A stretch of DNA of 64,000 nt from Brevibacterium moorei (GTDB lineage Bacteria; Actinomycetota; Actinomycetes; Actinomycetales; Brevibacteriaceae): the NCBI RefSeq assembly GCF_024580735.1, contig NZ_JANIJX010000013.1, forward strand, positions 1-64,000. The letters run 5' to 3'. Within the stretch, counting starts at the first letter, position 1. Each line of letters opens with the position of its first letter. Shown here in pieces: positions 25,897 to 35,531 of this stretch. Below the pieces are notes generated by a model. The model saw only the letters and a list, made by a program, of their open reading frames with translations. It made no database searches and was not told the DNA's origin. Made by a program: the position numbers and the translations under genes.

Positions 25897-27620
25897 TGGA
25901 GTCCGATTCCCCGGCACCGAACCGGGGACGGCCAACGGGGATTCCTCCGAAGCCGGCCTTTCCGCCTCCCGCGCCAAACGGGCAGGCAGCCGGCCAGGCA
26001 GCTGCGCCGCCAAACGGTCAGGCAGCCTCGCCGTCAACCGGCCCGGCAGCCTCGCCTGCTGCGGGCTCAACACCGCGCCGCGGAATGCATCCGAGCCTGC
26101 GGGCCAGGCTGATTCTGACGACCCTGAGCGTGCTCGTGGTGATCGGCGTGGGCATCGGGCTGGCCTCCGTGCTGACCGTGCGGGCCTCGTTGATGGGCAA
26201 CCTGGACGAACAGCTGCGGACCACGGCCGAGAGCGCCCAACACGGCCCCGGCGGGGGAGCGCGTTCCGATGGCGGAGTCGGTGGCACTTCGGGCGGTCCG
26301 ACGGCTGCGGCGACGGCGTCCGGCAGTGCGGCGGCCCAAGGCGAGCTGCCGGCGGAGTACCGCCGGTGGCTGCGCTTCCTCGACATGCCGGGTCAGGGCG
26401 ATCGCACCATCGCCATGGTGACCGATGGGTCGACCGCGATCGGCATGATCACCCGGGCCGAATACGGTGCGCCGCAGTCCCTGGAGGAGGCGGACGCACG
26501 CAGTCTGATCGGTTTGAACGCCGACGAAGCCGCGCACAGCATCTCCCTGCCCACCCTGGGCAGTTATCGCGTTATGACCTTCGACCAGCAGGGCCTGCGC
26601 GTGACCTACGGGATTCCGCAGGACGGCGTGGACTCCGCACTGCGCACCACGGGGGCGTGGACGGCGGGTGCCGTGGGCATCGGCCTGGTGGCCGCCGGGC
26701 TGGCCGCCGGCCTGGTGATCTCCCGGCAGCTCCGGCCGCTGCGCCAGGTGGCCCGGACCGCGCGCGAGGTCGCCGGCCTGGATCTGAGCCCCGGCGGCAC
26801 GGCCGTGGAGGTGCGGGTCCCCCAACCCCTGGTGAAGAACGGCACAGAGGTGGGGGATGTGGCCGCGGCGATGAATGCGATGCTCGGCAATGTCGACGAG
26901 GCGCTGGCGGCCCGGTACCGTTCGGAGCTGCAGATGCGCAGGTTCGTCGCCGATGCCTCGCACGAACTGCGCACGCCGCTGACGACGATCCGCGGCTATG
27001 CGGATCTGACCAAACCGCTGCGCTCGCAGTCCCCGGCTCAGGTCGCGCAGGCGCTTGAGCGGATCGACGCCGGGGCGCTGCGGATGTCCGGCCTGGTCGA
27101 CGATCTGCTGCTGTTGGCCCGGCTGGATGCCGGACGCGAACGGGTGCAGACAGCCACCGTGGATCTTTCGGAGCTGCTGATCGAGATGGTGGGCGATGCC
27201 CACGCCACGACTGCCGACCACGACTATTCCCTCGAACTGCCACCCGAACCGGTCGAGGCCCTGGGTGACCGGTCGCGGATCGTGCAGATCGTGGCGAATC
27301 TGCTGACGAACGCCAGGGTCCACACCCCGCAGGGCACACATATCACCGTGAGCGCCGAACGAATCGGGGAACAGGCAGTGGTGCGGGTCGCCGACGACGG
27401 CCCGGGGATCGATCCGGAGTTGGGCGAGAAGATCTTCGACCGTTTCGCCCGCGGGGACCAGCAGCGCGCCCGTTCCAACGAGGCCCAGGTCCAGGGTGGG
27501 TCCTCCGGCTTGGGACTGGCGATCGTGAGGTCGCTGGCGCGGGCCATGGGCGGAGACGTGTCGGTGGCCTCGAGCCCGGCCGGCGCCGTATTCACCGTGG
27601 AATTGCGCGCCACGAGCTGA
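25896..27620 (+). CDS. Sensor histidine kinase of the two-component system
   Basis: Membrane kinase of 574 residues. N-terminal Pro/Ala/Gly-rich cytoplasmic tail of about 65 residues, first membrane segment (LILTTLSVLVVIGVGIGLAS), extracytoplasmic sensor of about 150 residues with a Gly/Ser/Ala-rich stretch, second membrane segment (GIGLVAAGLAAGLVI), HAMP linker, HisKA domain with phospho-accepting His at about 356 (ADASHELRTPLTTIRGY), and ATPase domain with N box LLTNARVHTPQGT, ADDGPGIDPELGEKIFDRF and GLGLAIVRSLARAMGG. The sensed signal is unknown. Its start codon shares a base with the regulator stop. A 20-bp hairpin closes the run. Confidence 0.95.
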   Translation: MESDSPAPNRGRPTGIPPKPAFPPPAPNGQAAGQAAAPPNGQAASPSTGPAASPAAGSTPRRGMHPSLRARLILTTLSVLVVIGVGIGLASVLTVRASLMGNLDEQLRTTAESAQHGPGGGARSDGGVGGTSGGPTAAATASGSAAAQGELPAEYRRWLRFLDMPGQGDRTIAMVTDGSTAIGMITRAEYGAPQSLEEADARSLIGLNADEAAHSISLPTLGSYRVMTFDQQGLRVTYGIPQDGVDSALRTTGAWTAGAVGIGLVAAGLAAGLVISRQLRPLRQVARTAREVAGLDLSPGGTAVEVRVPQPLVKNGTEVGDVAAAMNAMLGNVDEALAARYRSELQMRRFVADASHELRTPLTTIRGYADLTKPLRSQSPAQVAQALERIDAGALRMSGLVDDLLLLARLDAGRERVQTATVDLSELLIEMVGDAHATTADHDYSLELPPEPVEALGDRSRIVQIVANLLTNARVHTPQGTHITVSAERIGEQAVVRVADDGPGIDPELGEKIFDRFARGDQQRARSNEAQVQGGSSGLGLAIVRSLARAMGGDVSVASSPAGAVFTVELRATS

Positions 27621-27628
27621 GGCGCACA

Positions 27629-27670
27629 ACGCCGCAGGGGCGGATCCATGTGGATCCGCCCCTGCGGCGT
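27629..27670. terminator. Bidirectional terminator after the kinase gene
   Basis: Perfect 20-bp arms (27629-27648 with 27651-27670) and a minimal 2-base spacer between the convergent kinase (+) and lipoprotein (-) genes. No T tract. Confidence 0.85.
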
Positions 27671-27690
27671 GCCGTGGTCGAGCGCGGCTC

Positions 27691-28395
27691 TCAGCTTTCA
27701 GCCGCTGCGGTCTCCTGGCTGCCGGTGCTGTCATTCGAGGTGTCGGTCGCGCCGGCGTTCGCGCCGTCTGCCTGCTGGGCTCCGGGGCCACCCGAGGTGT
27801 AGCCGGCGTCCTGCAGTGCGCTGAGCACGGTGTCGTATTCCATGTCGAGCGCCGTGGCCAGCTGTGCGGCCATCGGATCCTCACCGGAACCCGTGCCGGA
27901 GGAGTCGCTCGAACCCGACTGGGCGCCCTGGGGCGGCTGCGCCTGGGCGGTCGAGTCCGTGGACGATCCGGCCTGCCCGGTCCCCGCGGACCCGGAGCCC
28001 TGCCGGCCGCCTGCCTGACCGCCGGGGGCGCCGTCGGCGGGCCGTGCGGACTCGACTGTCTGGATCGCCTCGGTGACCTTGTCCTCGGTGGTGTCCAGGG
28101 CCGTGGCCAGAGCCGCGGTGTCGATGCTGGAGAACGGGCTCTGTCCGCTCTGGCCGGCCGCGGAATCCTGCGCGCCGGACCCGGTTTGTGACTGGGATGT
28201 CGAATCGGCGGTGTCGGCCGTACTCGTGCAGGCGGCCAGCCCCACTCCGCCGAGTCCGACAGCCAGTGCGACTCCGACCGATGTCAGAAGCCGGCGCGGG
28301 GTGATCTTGTGTGCCCGTTCCTCCGCCTCGTGGCGGGACTTGCGCCGTGCCCGGTTCTCCGTTGCCGTCGAGTGTTTCTTTTCCTTGGGTGCCAT
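27691..28395 (-). CDS. Putative lipoprotein with two short helical repeats
   Basis: Protein of 234 residues, function unknown. A basic N-terminal tail of 35 residues precedes a hydrophobic segment ending in a lipobox-like LAAC (Cys56), so it is probably a lipoprotein; the long tail is unusual for a signal peptide and a plain membrane anchor is possible. The mature part is Ser/Gly/Gln/Thr-rich and carries two related 22-residue helical units: AALATALDTTEDKVTEAI (about 94-111) and AAQLATALDMEYDTVLSAL (about 176-194). ATG follows GGAGAAG. It faces the kinase gene and is divergent from the Gly-rich membrane protein, a setting that suggests a shared envelope role. Confidence 0.65.
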   Translation of the reverse strand: MAPKEKKHSTATENRARRKSRHEAEERAHKITPRRLLTSVGVALAVGLGGVGLAACTSTADTADSTSQSQTGSGAQDSAAGQSGQSPFSSIDTAALATALDTTEDKVTEAIQTVESARPADGAPGGQAGGRQGSGSAGTGQAGSSTDSTAQAQPPQGAQSGSSDSSGTGSGEDPMAAQLATALDMEYDTVLSALQDAGYTSGGPGAQQADGANAGATDTSNDSTGSQETAAAES

Positions 28396-28678
28396 TGTCT
28401 TCTCCTGCCCGTGTGGTTCGACGGTTCAAGATTCGCCGCCGTCACCATGCGGCTCATTTGCAGAGGATGTACCTCAGCTGTGATCTGTCGGCACCGGTCC
28501 TCCCACTGTAAGGAACCGGCGGGCTCCCCGCGAGCCGGCGTCCTTCGGCGGCTGCCAGGCGGCGCGCGGCTTTTCACAGCTGTGGCATAGAAACGGCATA
28601 AGCACGCTCCAGGGCCGACGACCATGCTGATTCCATCAGGTCGAAACCGGCGCTTGCCGGATCGGAGGAGGAACAGCG

Positions 28679-29371
28679 ATGAGCAGTAACCAGAACGAGA
28701 ACCCGCAGGATCAGTACGCGGCCCGGCCCGGGGCCACTACCGGCGGGCAGAGCGGAGACAGTCGCCTGGGACGGGGCGACGGCCTGCCGGGAGCGACCGG
28801 GCCGACGCTCCCGACCGGGCCGACGCTCCCGGCGGGGCCAGCGGGGCCGGCGAGTGGAGCGGAGCGTGCGGAGGGCGCACCGGCGCCCTACTATCCTCCG
28901 CAGCCAACAGCCGGACCGGCGGGAAGGCCCAAGCGCACGATCGGCCTGACCCCGGCGATTGCGGCGGGCGTCGGCCTGCTGCTGGTCGGGGGAGTGGCCG
29001 GCGGGGCGATCGGCGCGGCCGCAGCGGGTTCGTCCTCCGGTGGTTCGAGCCAGATGGGCGGTCCCGGCGGTGGCCAGGGAGGACCCGGTGGCGGTGGCCA
29101 AGGGGGCCCCGGCGGCATGGGTGGGAGCCAACAGGGCTCATCCTCGTCCTCGGGCGGGCAGAGCGGACACCAGGGCACCGCTCAGCAGGGCGGTCAGTCC
29201 GATTCGAGCGGTGGCACCACCTCCTCGGGTTCCGCGGGCGGGCCCACCGGCCAGTCGGCCGAAGAGCAGACGAGCCTGAGTCGCTATCTTGGGCAGGTCG
29301 AGAACGCCACGGTGGCCACTGTCCGAAAGGTCGGAGGCAACCTCGCCGATGCTGCGAGCTGGGCCGTTTGA
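28679..29371 (+). CDS. Gly-rich single-pass membrane protein
   Basis: Protein of 230 residues, not recognised as a known family. Layout: Pro/Gly-rich N-terminus of about 80 residues with two GPTLP repeats, one membrane segment (IAAGVGLLLVGGVAGGAIGA, about 98-117), a low-complexity Gly/Ser/Gln region (about 120-195; repeated GGPGGGQGG units) and a short C-terminal helix-like end (SRYLGQVENATVATVRKV). The ATG follows GGAGGAGG, a strong ribosome site. The Gly/Met/Gln-rich composition echoes loops in the two upstream family 39 glycosyltransferases, perhaps as a common surface-exposed or glycosylated segment (inference). A 15-bp hairpin follows. Confidence 0.65.
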   Translation: MSSNQNENPQDQYAARPGATTGGQSGDSRLGRGDGLPGATGPTLPTGPTLPAGPAGPASGAERAEGAPAPYYPPQPTAGPAGRPKRTIGLTPAIAAGVGLLLVGGVAGGAIGAAAAGSSSGGSSQMGGPGGGQGGPGGGGQGGPGGMGGSQQGSSSSSGGQSGHQGTAQQGGQSDSSGGTTSSGSAGGPTGQSAEEQTSLSRYLGQVENATVATVRKVGGNLADAASWAV

Positions 29372-29389
29372 GGGACTGGGGAGACGACC

Positions 29390-29425
29390 GCGCGCCGGTA
29401 CACCCGAGCAGGTGTACCGGCGCGC
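29390..29425 (+). terminator. Terminator after the Gly-rich protein gene
   Basis: Perfect 15-bp stem (29390-29404 with 29411-29425), 6-base loop cgagca, no T tract, 18 bases after the stop codon. Confidence 0.8.
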
Positions 29426-29751
29426 CCGTACTGTGACGACTTCCACAAGATTGCCCTCTGCCAATCGTTTGACCGCCGGGGCGCGGGCGGTCTACTCTGG
29501 AAAGGACTGATTTCGATCAGCCATGTTCGCGTGCTCGCATGCGAACGATGTGGTCCCCGGTGTTGGAATTCGCGGTGTTATATCCGCCCGACACACCCGA
29601 CCTCGGGTGCACAGGGACCGCGTACTTACTGCGATCGGGCAGGCAGCTTCACCCGATCGCATGGGACATGTTCGCACCAACGGTCGGCGGGCTCCGCCTG
29701 TTACCGCGGTGAGGACTTAGGAATATCGAGAAGCAACTGGAGAACACTTAA
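29426..29751 (+). other. str operon leader region
   Basis: The gap before rpsL. It holds a promoter at 29469-29498 and then a leader of about 245 bases with a near-palindrome at 29522-29550 (ATGTTCGC...GCATGCGAACGATG). No convincing short gene is visible. The palindrome faintly resembles the right half of the hairpins at 16.1 and 17.3 kb. Confidence 0.5.
29469..29498 (+). promoter_or_regulatory. Probable str operon promoter
   Basis: TTGACC (29469-29474) and TACTCT (29493-29498) with an 18-base spacer, a good actinobacterial housekeeping-type pair about 255 bases before rpsL. Confidence 0.6.
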
Positions 29752-30126
29752 GTGCCTACCATTCAGCAGCTGGTCCGTAAGGGCCGGCACGACAAGGCCG
29801 CGAAGAACGCGACGCCTGCCCTGAAGGGCAGCCCGCAGCGCCGCGGTGTCTGCACCCGCGTTTACACCACCACCCCGAAGAAGCCGAACTCGGCACTGCG
29901 CAAGGTCGCTCGTGTCAAGCTGTCCTCGCAGATCGAGGTCACGGCGTACATTCCGGGTGAAGGCCACAACCTGCAGGAGCACTCCATCGTGCTCGTGCGC
30001 GGTGGCCGTGTGAAGGACCTCCCCGGCGTCCGCTACAAGATCATCCGCGGCACCCTCGATACGCAGGGCGTCAAGGGCCGCCAGCAGGCCCGCAGCCGCT
30101 ACGGAGCCAAGAGGGAGAAGAAGTAA
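29752..30126 (+). CDS. rpsL: 30S ribosomal protein S12
   Basis: Protein of 124 residues in the decoding centre of the 30S subunit. [12 protein letters not shown] and [12 protein letters not shown] identify it. Both classical streptomycin-resistance positions are wild type (K43 and K88). GTG start after TGGAGA. First gene of the str operon rpsL-rpsG-fusA-tuf; its stop overlaps the rpsG start by one base. Confidence 0.98.
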   Translation: MPTIQQLVRKGRHDKAAKNATPALKGSPQRRGVCTRVYTTTPKKPNSALRKVARVKLSSQIEVTAYIPGEGHNLQEHSIVLVRGGRVKDLPGVRYKIIRGTLDTQGVKGRQQARSRYGAKREKK

Positions 30127-30596
30127 TGCCTCGTAAGGGACCCGCACCCAAGCGCCCGGTCGTCATCGACCCGGTCTACAACTCGCCGATCGTCACGCAG
30201 CTGATCAACAAGGTCCTGCTCGACGGCAAGCGCTCCACCGCCGAACGCATCGTCTACGGTGCACTCGAGGGCGTGCGCGAGAAGAGCAACAACGATCCGG
30301 TACAGCAGCTGAAGAAGGCCCTGGACAACATCCGTCCGGCCCTCGAAGTCAAGTCCCGCCGCGTCGGCGGCGCGACCTACCAGGTCCCCGTCGACGTCAA
30401 GCCGGGCCGCGCCACCACGTTGGCCCTGCGCTGGCTGGTCGGCTTCTCCCGGCAGCGCCGCGAGAAGACCATGACCGAACGCCTGATGAACGAGATTCTC
30501 GACGCGTCGAACGGCCTCGGTGCCGCTGTCAAGCGCCGTGAGGATACGCACAAGATGGCCGAGTCGAACAAGGCCTTCGCACACTACCGCTGGTAA
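30126..30596 (+). CDS. rpsG: 30S ribosomal protein S7
   Basis: Protein of 156 residues that nucleates the 30S head and contacts tRNA in the E site. [13 protein letters not shown], the [20 protein letters not shown] segment and the C-terminal [15 protein letters not shown] are standard. Starts on the last base of the rpsL stop (TAATG). A 32-bp perfect palindrome lies between it and fusA. Confidence 0.98.
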   Translation: MPRKGPAPKRPVVIDPVYNSPIVTQLINKVLLDGKRSTAERIVYGALEGVREKSNNDPVQQLKKALDNIRPALEVKSRRVGGATYQVPVDVKPGRATTLALRWLVGFSRQRREKTMTERLMNEILDASNGLGAAVKRREDTHKMAESNKAFAHYRW

Positions 30597-30609
30597 TCCT
30601 CGGTTATAC

Positions 30610-30641
30610 CCGGCGGGCCTGCGGGCCCGCAGGCCCGCCGG
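30610..30641. repeat. Perfect 32-bp palindrome between rpsG and fusA
   Basis: Sixteen bases (30610-30625) followed at once by their reverse complement (30626-30641), all but two pairs G-C. RNA would form a very stable hairpin 12 bases after the rpsG stop. It could act as a partial terminator or processing/stability element that lowers or raises fusA relative to the ribosomal genes. Confidence 0.7.
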
Positions 30642-30674
30642 GGCCAGAAGCTCTAGACACGAGAGAGAGACACC

Positions 30675-32822
30675 GTGGCACTTGCAGTGCTCAAGGACCT
30701 CAACAAGGTCCGCAATATCGGCATCATGGCCCACATCGATGCCGGTAAGACCACCACGACGGAACGAATCCTGTTCTACACCGGTGTGAACTACAAGATC
30801 GGCGAAACGCACGATGGCGCTTCGACGATGGACTGGATGGAACAGGAAGCAGAGCGCGGTATCACGATCACGTCGGCCGCGACGACCTGCTACTGGAAAG
30901 ACAACCAGATCAACATCATCGACACCCCCGGGCACGTCGACTTCACCGTTGAGGTGGAGCGTTCGCTGCGTGTGCTCGACGGTGCTGTCGCCGTGTTCGA
31001 CGGCAAGGAGGGCGTGGAGCCCCAGTCGGAGACCGTCTGGCGCCAGGCCGACAAGTACGATGTCCCCCGCATCTGCTTCGTCAACAAGATGGACAAGCTG
31101 GGCGCGGACTTCTTCTTCACCGTGCAGACGATCGTCGATCGCCTGGGCGCGAAGCCGCTGGTGATGCAGGTGCCGATCGGCGCGGAGAACGACTTCCGCG
31201 GCGTCGTCGACCTGGTCGAGATGAAGGCATACGAATGGCCCGAGGTCTTCCCGGAGGATCACGACGAGTTCCACGCCAAGAAGGGCGATGAAACCCGCGG
31301 TCAGCTGGAGATCGAGGTGCCGATCCCCGAGGACATCGCGGACAAGGTCGAGGAATACCGTACGAAGCTCGTCGAAGACGTCGCCGAAGCCTCCGATGAG
31401 CTCATGGAAGCCTACCTGGAGAACGACGACCTGACGCTCGAGCAGCTCAAGTCCGGCATTCGTCACCTGACCGTGAACTCGGAGGCCTACCCGGTCTTCG
31501 CCGGTTCCGCGTACAAGAACAAGGGCGTTCAGCCCATGCTCGACGCGGTCATCGACTACCTGCCGACCCCGCTGGACGTCGGCTCGGTCATCGGTCACGA
31601 CCCGAAGGACGAAGAAGTCGAGCTCACCCGTGAGCCCTCGACCTCCGAGCCCTTCTCGGCTCTGGCCTTCAAGGTCGCCACGCACCCGTTCTTCGGCACG
31701 CTGACCTATGTCCGCGTGTACTCGGGTGAGGTCAAGCCGGGCGAGCAGGTCCTCAACGCGACCTCCGGCAAGAAGGAGCGCATCGGCAAGCTCTTCCAGA
31801 TGCACTCCAACAAGGAGAACCCGGTGGAAGAGGCCGTTGCAGGCCACATCTACGCCTTCATCGGGCTCAAGGACACGACGACCGGCGATACGCTGTGCGA
31901 CGCGTCGAACCCGATCTCGCTGGAGTCGATGACCTTCCCCGAGCCCGTGATCTCCGTGGCCATCGAGCCCAAGACCAAGGGCGACCAGGAGAAGCTGTCC
32001 GCGGCCATCCAGAAGTTCGTGAAGGAAGACCCGACCTACAAGGTCGAGTTGGACCCCGAGACCGGCCAGACCGTGATCTCCGGCATGGGCGAGCTCCACC
32101 TGGACATCCTGGTGGACCGCATGCGCCGCGAGTTCAAGGTCGACGCCAACGTGGGCAAGCCCCAGGTGGCCTACCGCGAGACCATTCGCCGCAAGGTGGA
32201 GAAGCAGGACTACACCCACAAGAAGCAGACGGGTGGATCCGGCCAGTTCGCGAAGGTCCAGGTCACGATCGAGCCTCTCGAGGTCGAAGGCGATACGATC
32301 TACGAGTTCGACAACCAGATCACGGGTGGCCGCGTTCCGCGCGAGTACATCCCGTCGGTCGATGCGGGCATCCAGGATGCCATGCAGGTCGGTATCCTGG
32401 CCGGTTACCCGATGGTCGGCGTCAAGGCGACGCTGGTCGACGGTGCCTACCACGACGTCGACTCGTCCGAAATGGCCTTCAAGATCGCCGGCTCCATGGT
32501 CTTCAAGGAAGCCGCGCGCAAGGCCAGCCCCGTTCTGCTGGAACCGCTGATGGACGTTGAGGTGCGTACGCCCGAGGAGTACATGGGCGACGTCATCGGC
32601 GACCTGAACTCGCGTCGTGGCCAGGTGCAGTCGATGGAGGACGCCTCCGGCGTCAAGGTCGTCAAGGCACTGGTCCCGCTGTCCGAGATGTTCGGCTACA
32701 TCGGCGACCTGCGGTCGAAGACCCAGGGCCGTGCGGTGTACTCGATGCAGTTCCAGAGCTATTCCGAGGTCCCGAAGGCAGTTGCCGACGAGATCATCCA
32801 GAAGACCCGCGGCGGAGAGTAA
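30675..32822 (+). CDS. fusA: Elongation factor G
   Basis: Translocase GTPase of 715 residues. G1 [19 protein letters not shown], the switch I region [16 protein letters not shown]3 DTPGHVDF, G4 [10 protein letters not shown] and the C-terminal domain IV segments ([33 protein letters not shown]) are all present. GTG start after GAGAGAGA. Domain III (about residues 410-490) appears normal, with no obvious fusidic-acid mutation that I can judge by eye. Confidence 0.98.
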   Translation: MALAVLKDLNKVRNIGIMAHIDAGKTTTTERILFYTGVNYKIGETHDGASTMDWMEQEAERGITITSAATTCYWKDNQINIIDTPGHVDFTVEVERSLRVLDGAVAVFDGKEGVEPQSETVWRQADKYDVPRICFVNKMDKLGADFFFTVQTIVDRLGAKPLVMQVPIGAENDFRGVVDLVEMKAYEWPEVFPEDHDEFHAKKGDETRGQLEIEVPIPEDIADKVEEYRTKLVEDVAEASDELMEAYLENDDLTLEQLKSGIRHLTVNSEAYPVFAGSAYKNKGVQPMLDAVIDYLPTPLDVGSVIGHDPKDEEVELTREPSTSEPFSALAFKVATHPFFGTLTYVRVYSGEVKPGEQVLNATSGKKERIGKLFQMHSNKENPVEEAVAGHIYAFIGLKDTTTGDTLCDASNPISLESMTFPEPVISVAIEPKTKGDQEKLSAAIQKFVKEDPTYKVELDPETGQTVISGMGELHLDILVDRMRREFKVDANVGKPQVAYRETIRRKVEKQDYTHKKQTGGSGQFAKVQVTIEPLEVEGDTIYEFDNQITGGRVPREYIPSVDAGIQDAMQVGILAGYPMVGVKATLVDGAYHDVDSSEMAFKIAGSMVFKEAARKASPVLLEPLMDVEVRTPEEYMGDVIGDLNSRRGQVQSMEDASGVKVVKALVPLSEMFGYIGDLRSKTQGRAVYSMQFQSYSEVPKAVADEIIQKTRGGE

Positions 32823-32834
32823 TCTCCCCGTTCG

Positions 32835-32864
32835 CCGGCCGGGGGAGTGGTCCTCCGGCCGGCA
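32835..32864 (+). terminator. Hairpin between fusA and tuf
   Basis: A 13-bp stem (32835-32847 with 32852-32864, one G-U) with a 4-base loop, 12 bases after fusA. No T tract. Probably a partial terminator or an RNA-processing site separating tuf expression from fusA. Confidence 0.6.
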
Positions 32865-32930
32865 CCGACAGAAGAAACACGGTGGCGGCCCGCAACCCAG
32901 CGGGCCGTGCCATCCACGAGGAGGAACCCA

Positions 32931-34121
32931 GTGGCAAAGGCTACCTTTGATAGGAACAAGCCGCACGTCAACATCGGTACCATCGGTCACGTTGACCACG
33001 GTAAGACGACTCTGACCGCGGCAATCACCAAGGTACTGGCAGACAAGTACCCGGATCTGAACGAGGCCAAGGCCTTCGATCAGGTCGACAACGCTCCTGA
33101 GGAAAAGGAGCGCGGCATTACCATCAACGTCTCGCACGTTGAGTACCAGACCGAGAAGCGTCACTACGCTCACATCGACGCCCCCGGTCACGCCGACTAC
33201 ATCAAGAACATGATCACCGGCGCCGCCCAGATGGACGGTGCGATCCTGGTCGTCGCCGGCACCGATGGTCCGATGCCGCAGACCCGCGAGCACGTCCTGC
33301 TGGCTCGCCAGGTTGGCGTTCCCGCCATCGTCGTCGCGCTGAACAAGGCCGACATGGTCGATGACGAAGAGCTCCTCGACCTGGTCGAGATGGAGGTCTC
33401 GGAACTGCTCGAGTCGCAGGAATTCGATCCGGAGTCCCCGATCGTCCGCGTCTCCGCTCTGAAGGCCCTGGAAGGCGACCCCAAGTGGGTCAAGTCGGTC
33501 GAGGACCTGATGGAAGCCGTGGACAACTTCATCCCGGAGCCCGTCCGCGACACCGACAAGCCCTTCCTGATGCCCGTCGAGGACGTCTTCACCATCACCG
33601 GCCGCGGCACCGTCGTGACCGGTCGTGTGGAGACCGGCATCCTGCTGCCCAACGAGGAAGTCGAGATCGTCGGCATCAAGCCGGAAACCTCGAAGACCAC
33701 CGTCACGGGTATCGAGATGTTCCGCAAGCAGCTGCCCGATGCGCGCGCCGGTGAAAACGTCGGCCTGCTGCTGCGCGGCACGAAGCGCGACGAGGTCGAG
33801 CGCGGCCAGGTCGTCGTGAAGCCGGGTTCGATCACCCCGCACACGCAGTTCGAGGGCCAGGTCTACGTCCTGTCCAAGGACGAGGGCGGGCGTCACAACC
33901 CGTTCTACTCGAACTACCGCCCGCAGTTCTACTTCCGCACGACCGACGTCACCGGCGTCATCACGCTGCCGGAAGGCACCGAAATGGTCATGCCGGGCGA
34001 CAACACGGACATGTCCGTCGAGCTGATTCAGCCCGTCGCCATGGACGAGGGCCTGCGCTTCGCGATCCGCGAAGGCGGCCGCACCGTTGGTGCCGGCCGT
34101 GTCACCAAGATCAACAAGTGA
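32931..34121 (+). CDS. tuf: Elongation factor Tu
   Basis: Aminoacyl-tRNA carrier GTPase of 396 residues. The GTG at 32931 follows GAGGAGGAA and gives the standard start ([20 protein letters not shown]). [21 protein letters not shown] and [10 protein letters not shown] form the nucleotide site. Domains 2 and 3 are complete ([24 protein letters not shown]). Last gene of the str operon; a 15-bp hairpin follows. Confidence 0.98.
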   Translation: MAKATFDRNKPHVNIGTIGHVDHGKTTLTAAITKVLADKYPDLNEAKAFDQVDNAPEEKERGITINVSHVEYQTEKRHYAHIDAPGHADYIKNMITGAAQMDGAILVVAGTDGPMPQTREHVLLARQVGVPAIVVALNKADMVDDEELLDLVEMEVSELLESQEFDPESPIVRVSALKALEGDPKWVKSVEDLMEAVDNFIPEPVRDTDKPFLMPVEDVFTITGRGTVVTGRVETGILLPNEEVEIVGIKPETSKTTVTGIEMFRKQLPDARAGENVGLLLRGTKRDEVERGQVVVKPGSITPHTQFEGQVYVLSKDEGGRHNPFYSNYRPQFYFRTTDVTGVITLPEGTEMVMPGDNTDMSVELIQPVAMDEGLRFAIREGGRTVGAGRVTKINK

Positions 34122-34160
34122 TCATCAGGTGATTGCGGCGGGGGAGACCCCGTAGGCACG

Positions 34161-34194
34161 AGGGGCCCCGGAACCGATTGGTTCCGGGGCCCCT
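34161..34194 (+). terminator. tuf terminator
   Basis: Perfect 15-bp stem (34161-34175 with 34180-34194), loop gatt, followed by TGCATG. It is 39 bases after tuf. Confidence 0.85.
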
Positions 34195-34529
34195 TGCATG
34201 TACTGTGACGGGAATCCCACAGCCGATTTTCAGGATCGGCTTGTGGCCCCCTGAACGGATGTGCCATACTAGACGAGTTGCGTTTTGGGCCCCAGACCCC
34301 TGCACTGCGGCATTCGTGTCGCGAACGGCCCAGAACAGTCCGGAAGGAATCTGCAATAGCGGGTTCGCCTGTACCGGACAACACAGATTGAGTTATGCGT
34401 GTTTTCACCCGGTAGGGCAGGCGACACGCCCGACCGCGGGGGTCGGTCAATTCAGCCGGCACAGACCGCGTGATCCGAACAGGACCGCGGTTGATGGCCG
34501 GGAAGAACTAAAGATGGAGTTACGACGCC
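34195..34529 (+). other. S10 operon promoter and leader region
   Basis: 335 bases without a gene between the tuf terminator and rpsJ. A promoter is proposed at 34241-34270, giving a leader of about 250 bases. The leader contains the short inverted pair GCGAAC/GTTCGC (about 34319 and 34364), so it may be structured. In other bacteria the S10 leader is a target of ribosomal-protein autoregulation, but I recognise no specific motif here. Confidence 0.5.
34241..34270 (+). promoter_or_regulatory. Probable S10 operon promoter
   Basis: TTGTGG (34241-34246), 18-base spacer, CATACT (34265-34270). The -10 lies in the context TGTGCCATACTAGAC, with a plausible start near 34277. Confidence 0.5.
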
Positions 34530-34838
34530 ATGGCGGGACAGAAGATCCGCATCCGGCTCAAGTCGTACGACCACGCGGTTATCGACAGTGCTGCACGTAA
34601 AATCGTGGACACCGTCACCCGCGCTGGCGCTACGGTTGTGGGCCCCGTGCCGTTGCCGACCGAGAAGAACGTGTACTGCGTTATCCGGTCGCCGCACAAG
34701 TACAAGGACAGCCGTGAGCATTTCGAAATGCGCACGCACAAGCGTCTGATCGACATTGTCGACCCCACGCCGAAGGCCGTTGACTCGCTCATGCGCCTCG
34801 ACCTGGCCGACGATGTCAACATCGAGATCAAGCTCTGA
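34530..34838 (+). CDS. rpsJ: 30S ribosomal protein S10
   Basis: Protein of 102 residues ([19 protein letters not shown]) in the 30S head; in many bacteria it also acts as NusE in antitermination. The [21 protein letters not shown] C-terminal motif is present. First gene of the S10 operon, 13 bases before rplC. Confidence 0.98.
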   Translation: MAGQKIRIRLKSYDHAVIDSAARKIVDTVTRAGATVVGPVPLPTEKNVYCVIRSPHKYKDSREHFEMRTHKRLIDIVDPTPKAVDSLMRLDLADDVNIEIKL

Positions 34839-34851
34839 GGGGGAAGCAGTA

Positions 34852-35526
34852 ATGGTGAACACTCGTTCCAAGCCTCTCCCCACCACCCGCAACGTCAAGG
34901 GCCTGCTGGGCATCAAGCTCGGCATGACCCAGGTGTGGGATGAGAACGCTAATCTCGTTCCCGTGACGGTCATCCAGGCCGGCGGCAACGTTGTCACGCA
35001 GGTCCGCAACGAAGACGTCGACGGCTACACCGCCGTGCAGATCGGCTTCGGGGAGATCGATCCGCGCAAGGTCAACAAGCCGACCGCCGGTCACTTCGAG
35101 AAGGCCGGGGTCGCCCCGCGCCGCCACCTCGTGGAACTGCGCACGGCCGACGCCGCCGAATACTCGCTGGGTCAGGAGCTCTCCGTGGAGACCTTCGAAG
35201 CCGGCGTGAAGGTCGATGCGACCGCGAAGACCAAGGGTAAGGGAACCGCGGGCGTTATGAAGCGCCACGGTTTCAAGGGTGTGGGTGCATCCCACGGTGC
35301 CCACCGCAACCACCGCAAGCCCGGTTCGATCGGCGGCGCTTCGACGCCCAGCCGTGTGTTCAAGGGTATGCGGATGGCCGGTCGCATGGGCAATGCCCGT
35401 CACACCACCCAGAACCTCACGATTCACGCGGTGGACGTTGAGAACAACCTGCTGCTCGTCAAGGGTGCCGTCCCCGGCCCCAAGAAGGGCGTTGTCCTCA
35501 TCCGCACTGCTGCGAAGGAGGCCTGA
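34852..35526 (+). CDS. rplC: 50S ribosomal protein L3
   Basis: Protein of 224 residues whose extension reaches the peptidyl-transferase centre. [20 protein letters not shown] and the conserved GHHRN-like [15 protein letters not shown] segment identify it. The ATG at 34852 follows GAGGGGGA by 7 bases; the adjacent GTG at 34855 is an alternative. The longer upstream reading overlaps rpsJ and is rejected. Confidence 0.97.
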   Translation: MVNTRSKPLPTTRNVKGLLGIKLGMTQVWDENANLVPVTVIQAGGNVVTQVRNEDVDGYTAVQIGFGEIDPRKVNKPTAGHFEKAGVAPRRHLVELRTADAAEYSLGQELSVETFEAGVKVDATAKTKGKGTAGVMKRHGFKGVGASHGAHRNHRKPGSIGGASTPSRVFKGMRMAGRMGNARHTTQNLTIHAVDVENNLLLVKGAVPGPKKGVVLIRTAAKEA

Positions 35527-35531
35527 GTTAC

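Noticed and set aside
20900-29200. Gly-rich repeats in the envelope block as a CRISPR-like or tandem DNA repeat
   Set aside because: The repeats are irregular at DNA level, have no spacers, and follow reading frames, so they are coding low-complexity sequence.
29522-29550. Near-palindrome in the str leader as a third copy of the 16.1/17.3 kb repeat
   Set aside because: Only the GTTCG and GCGAAC parts agree; length and outer arms differ, so family membership is not supported.
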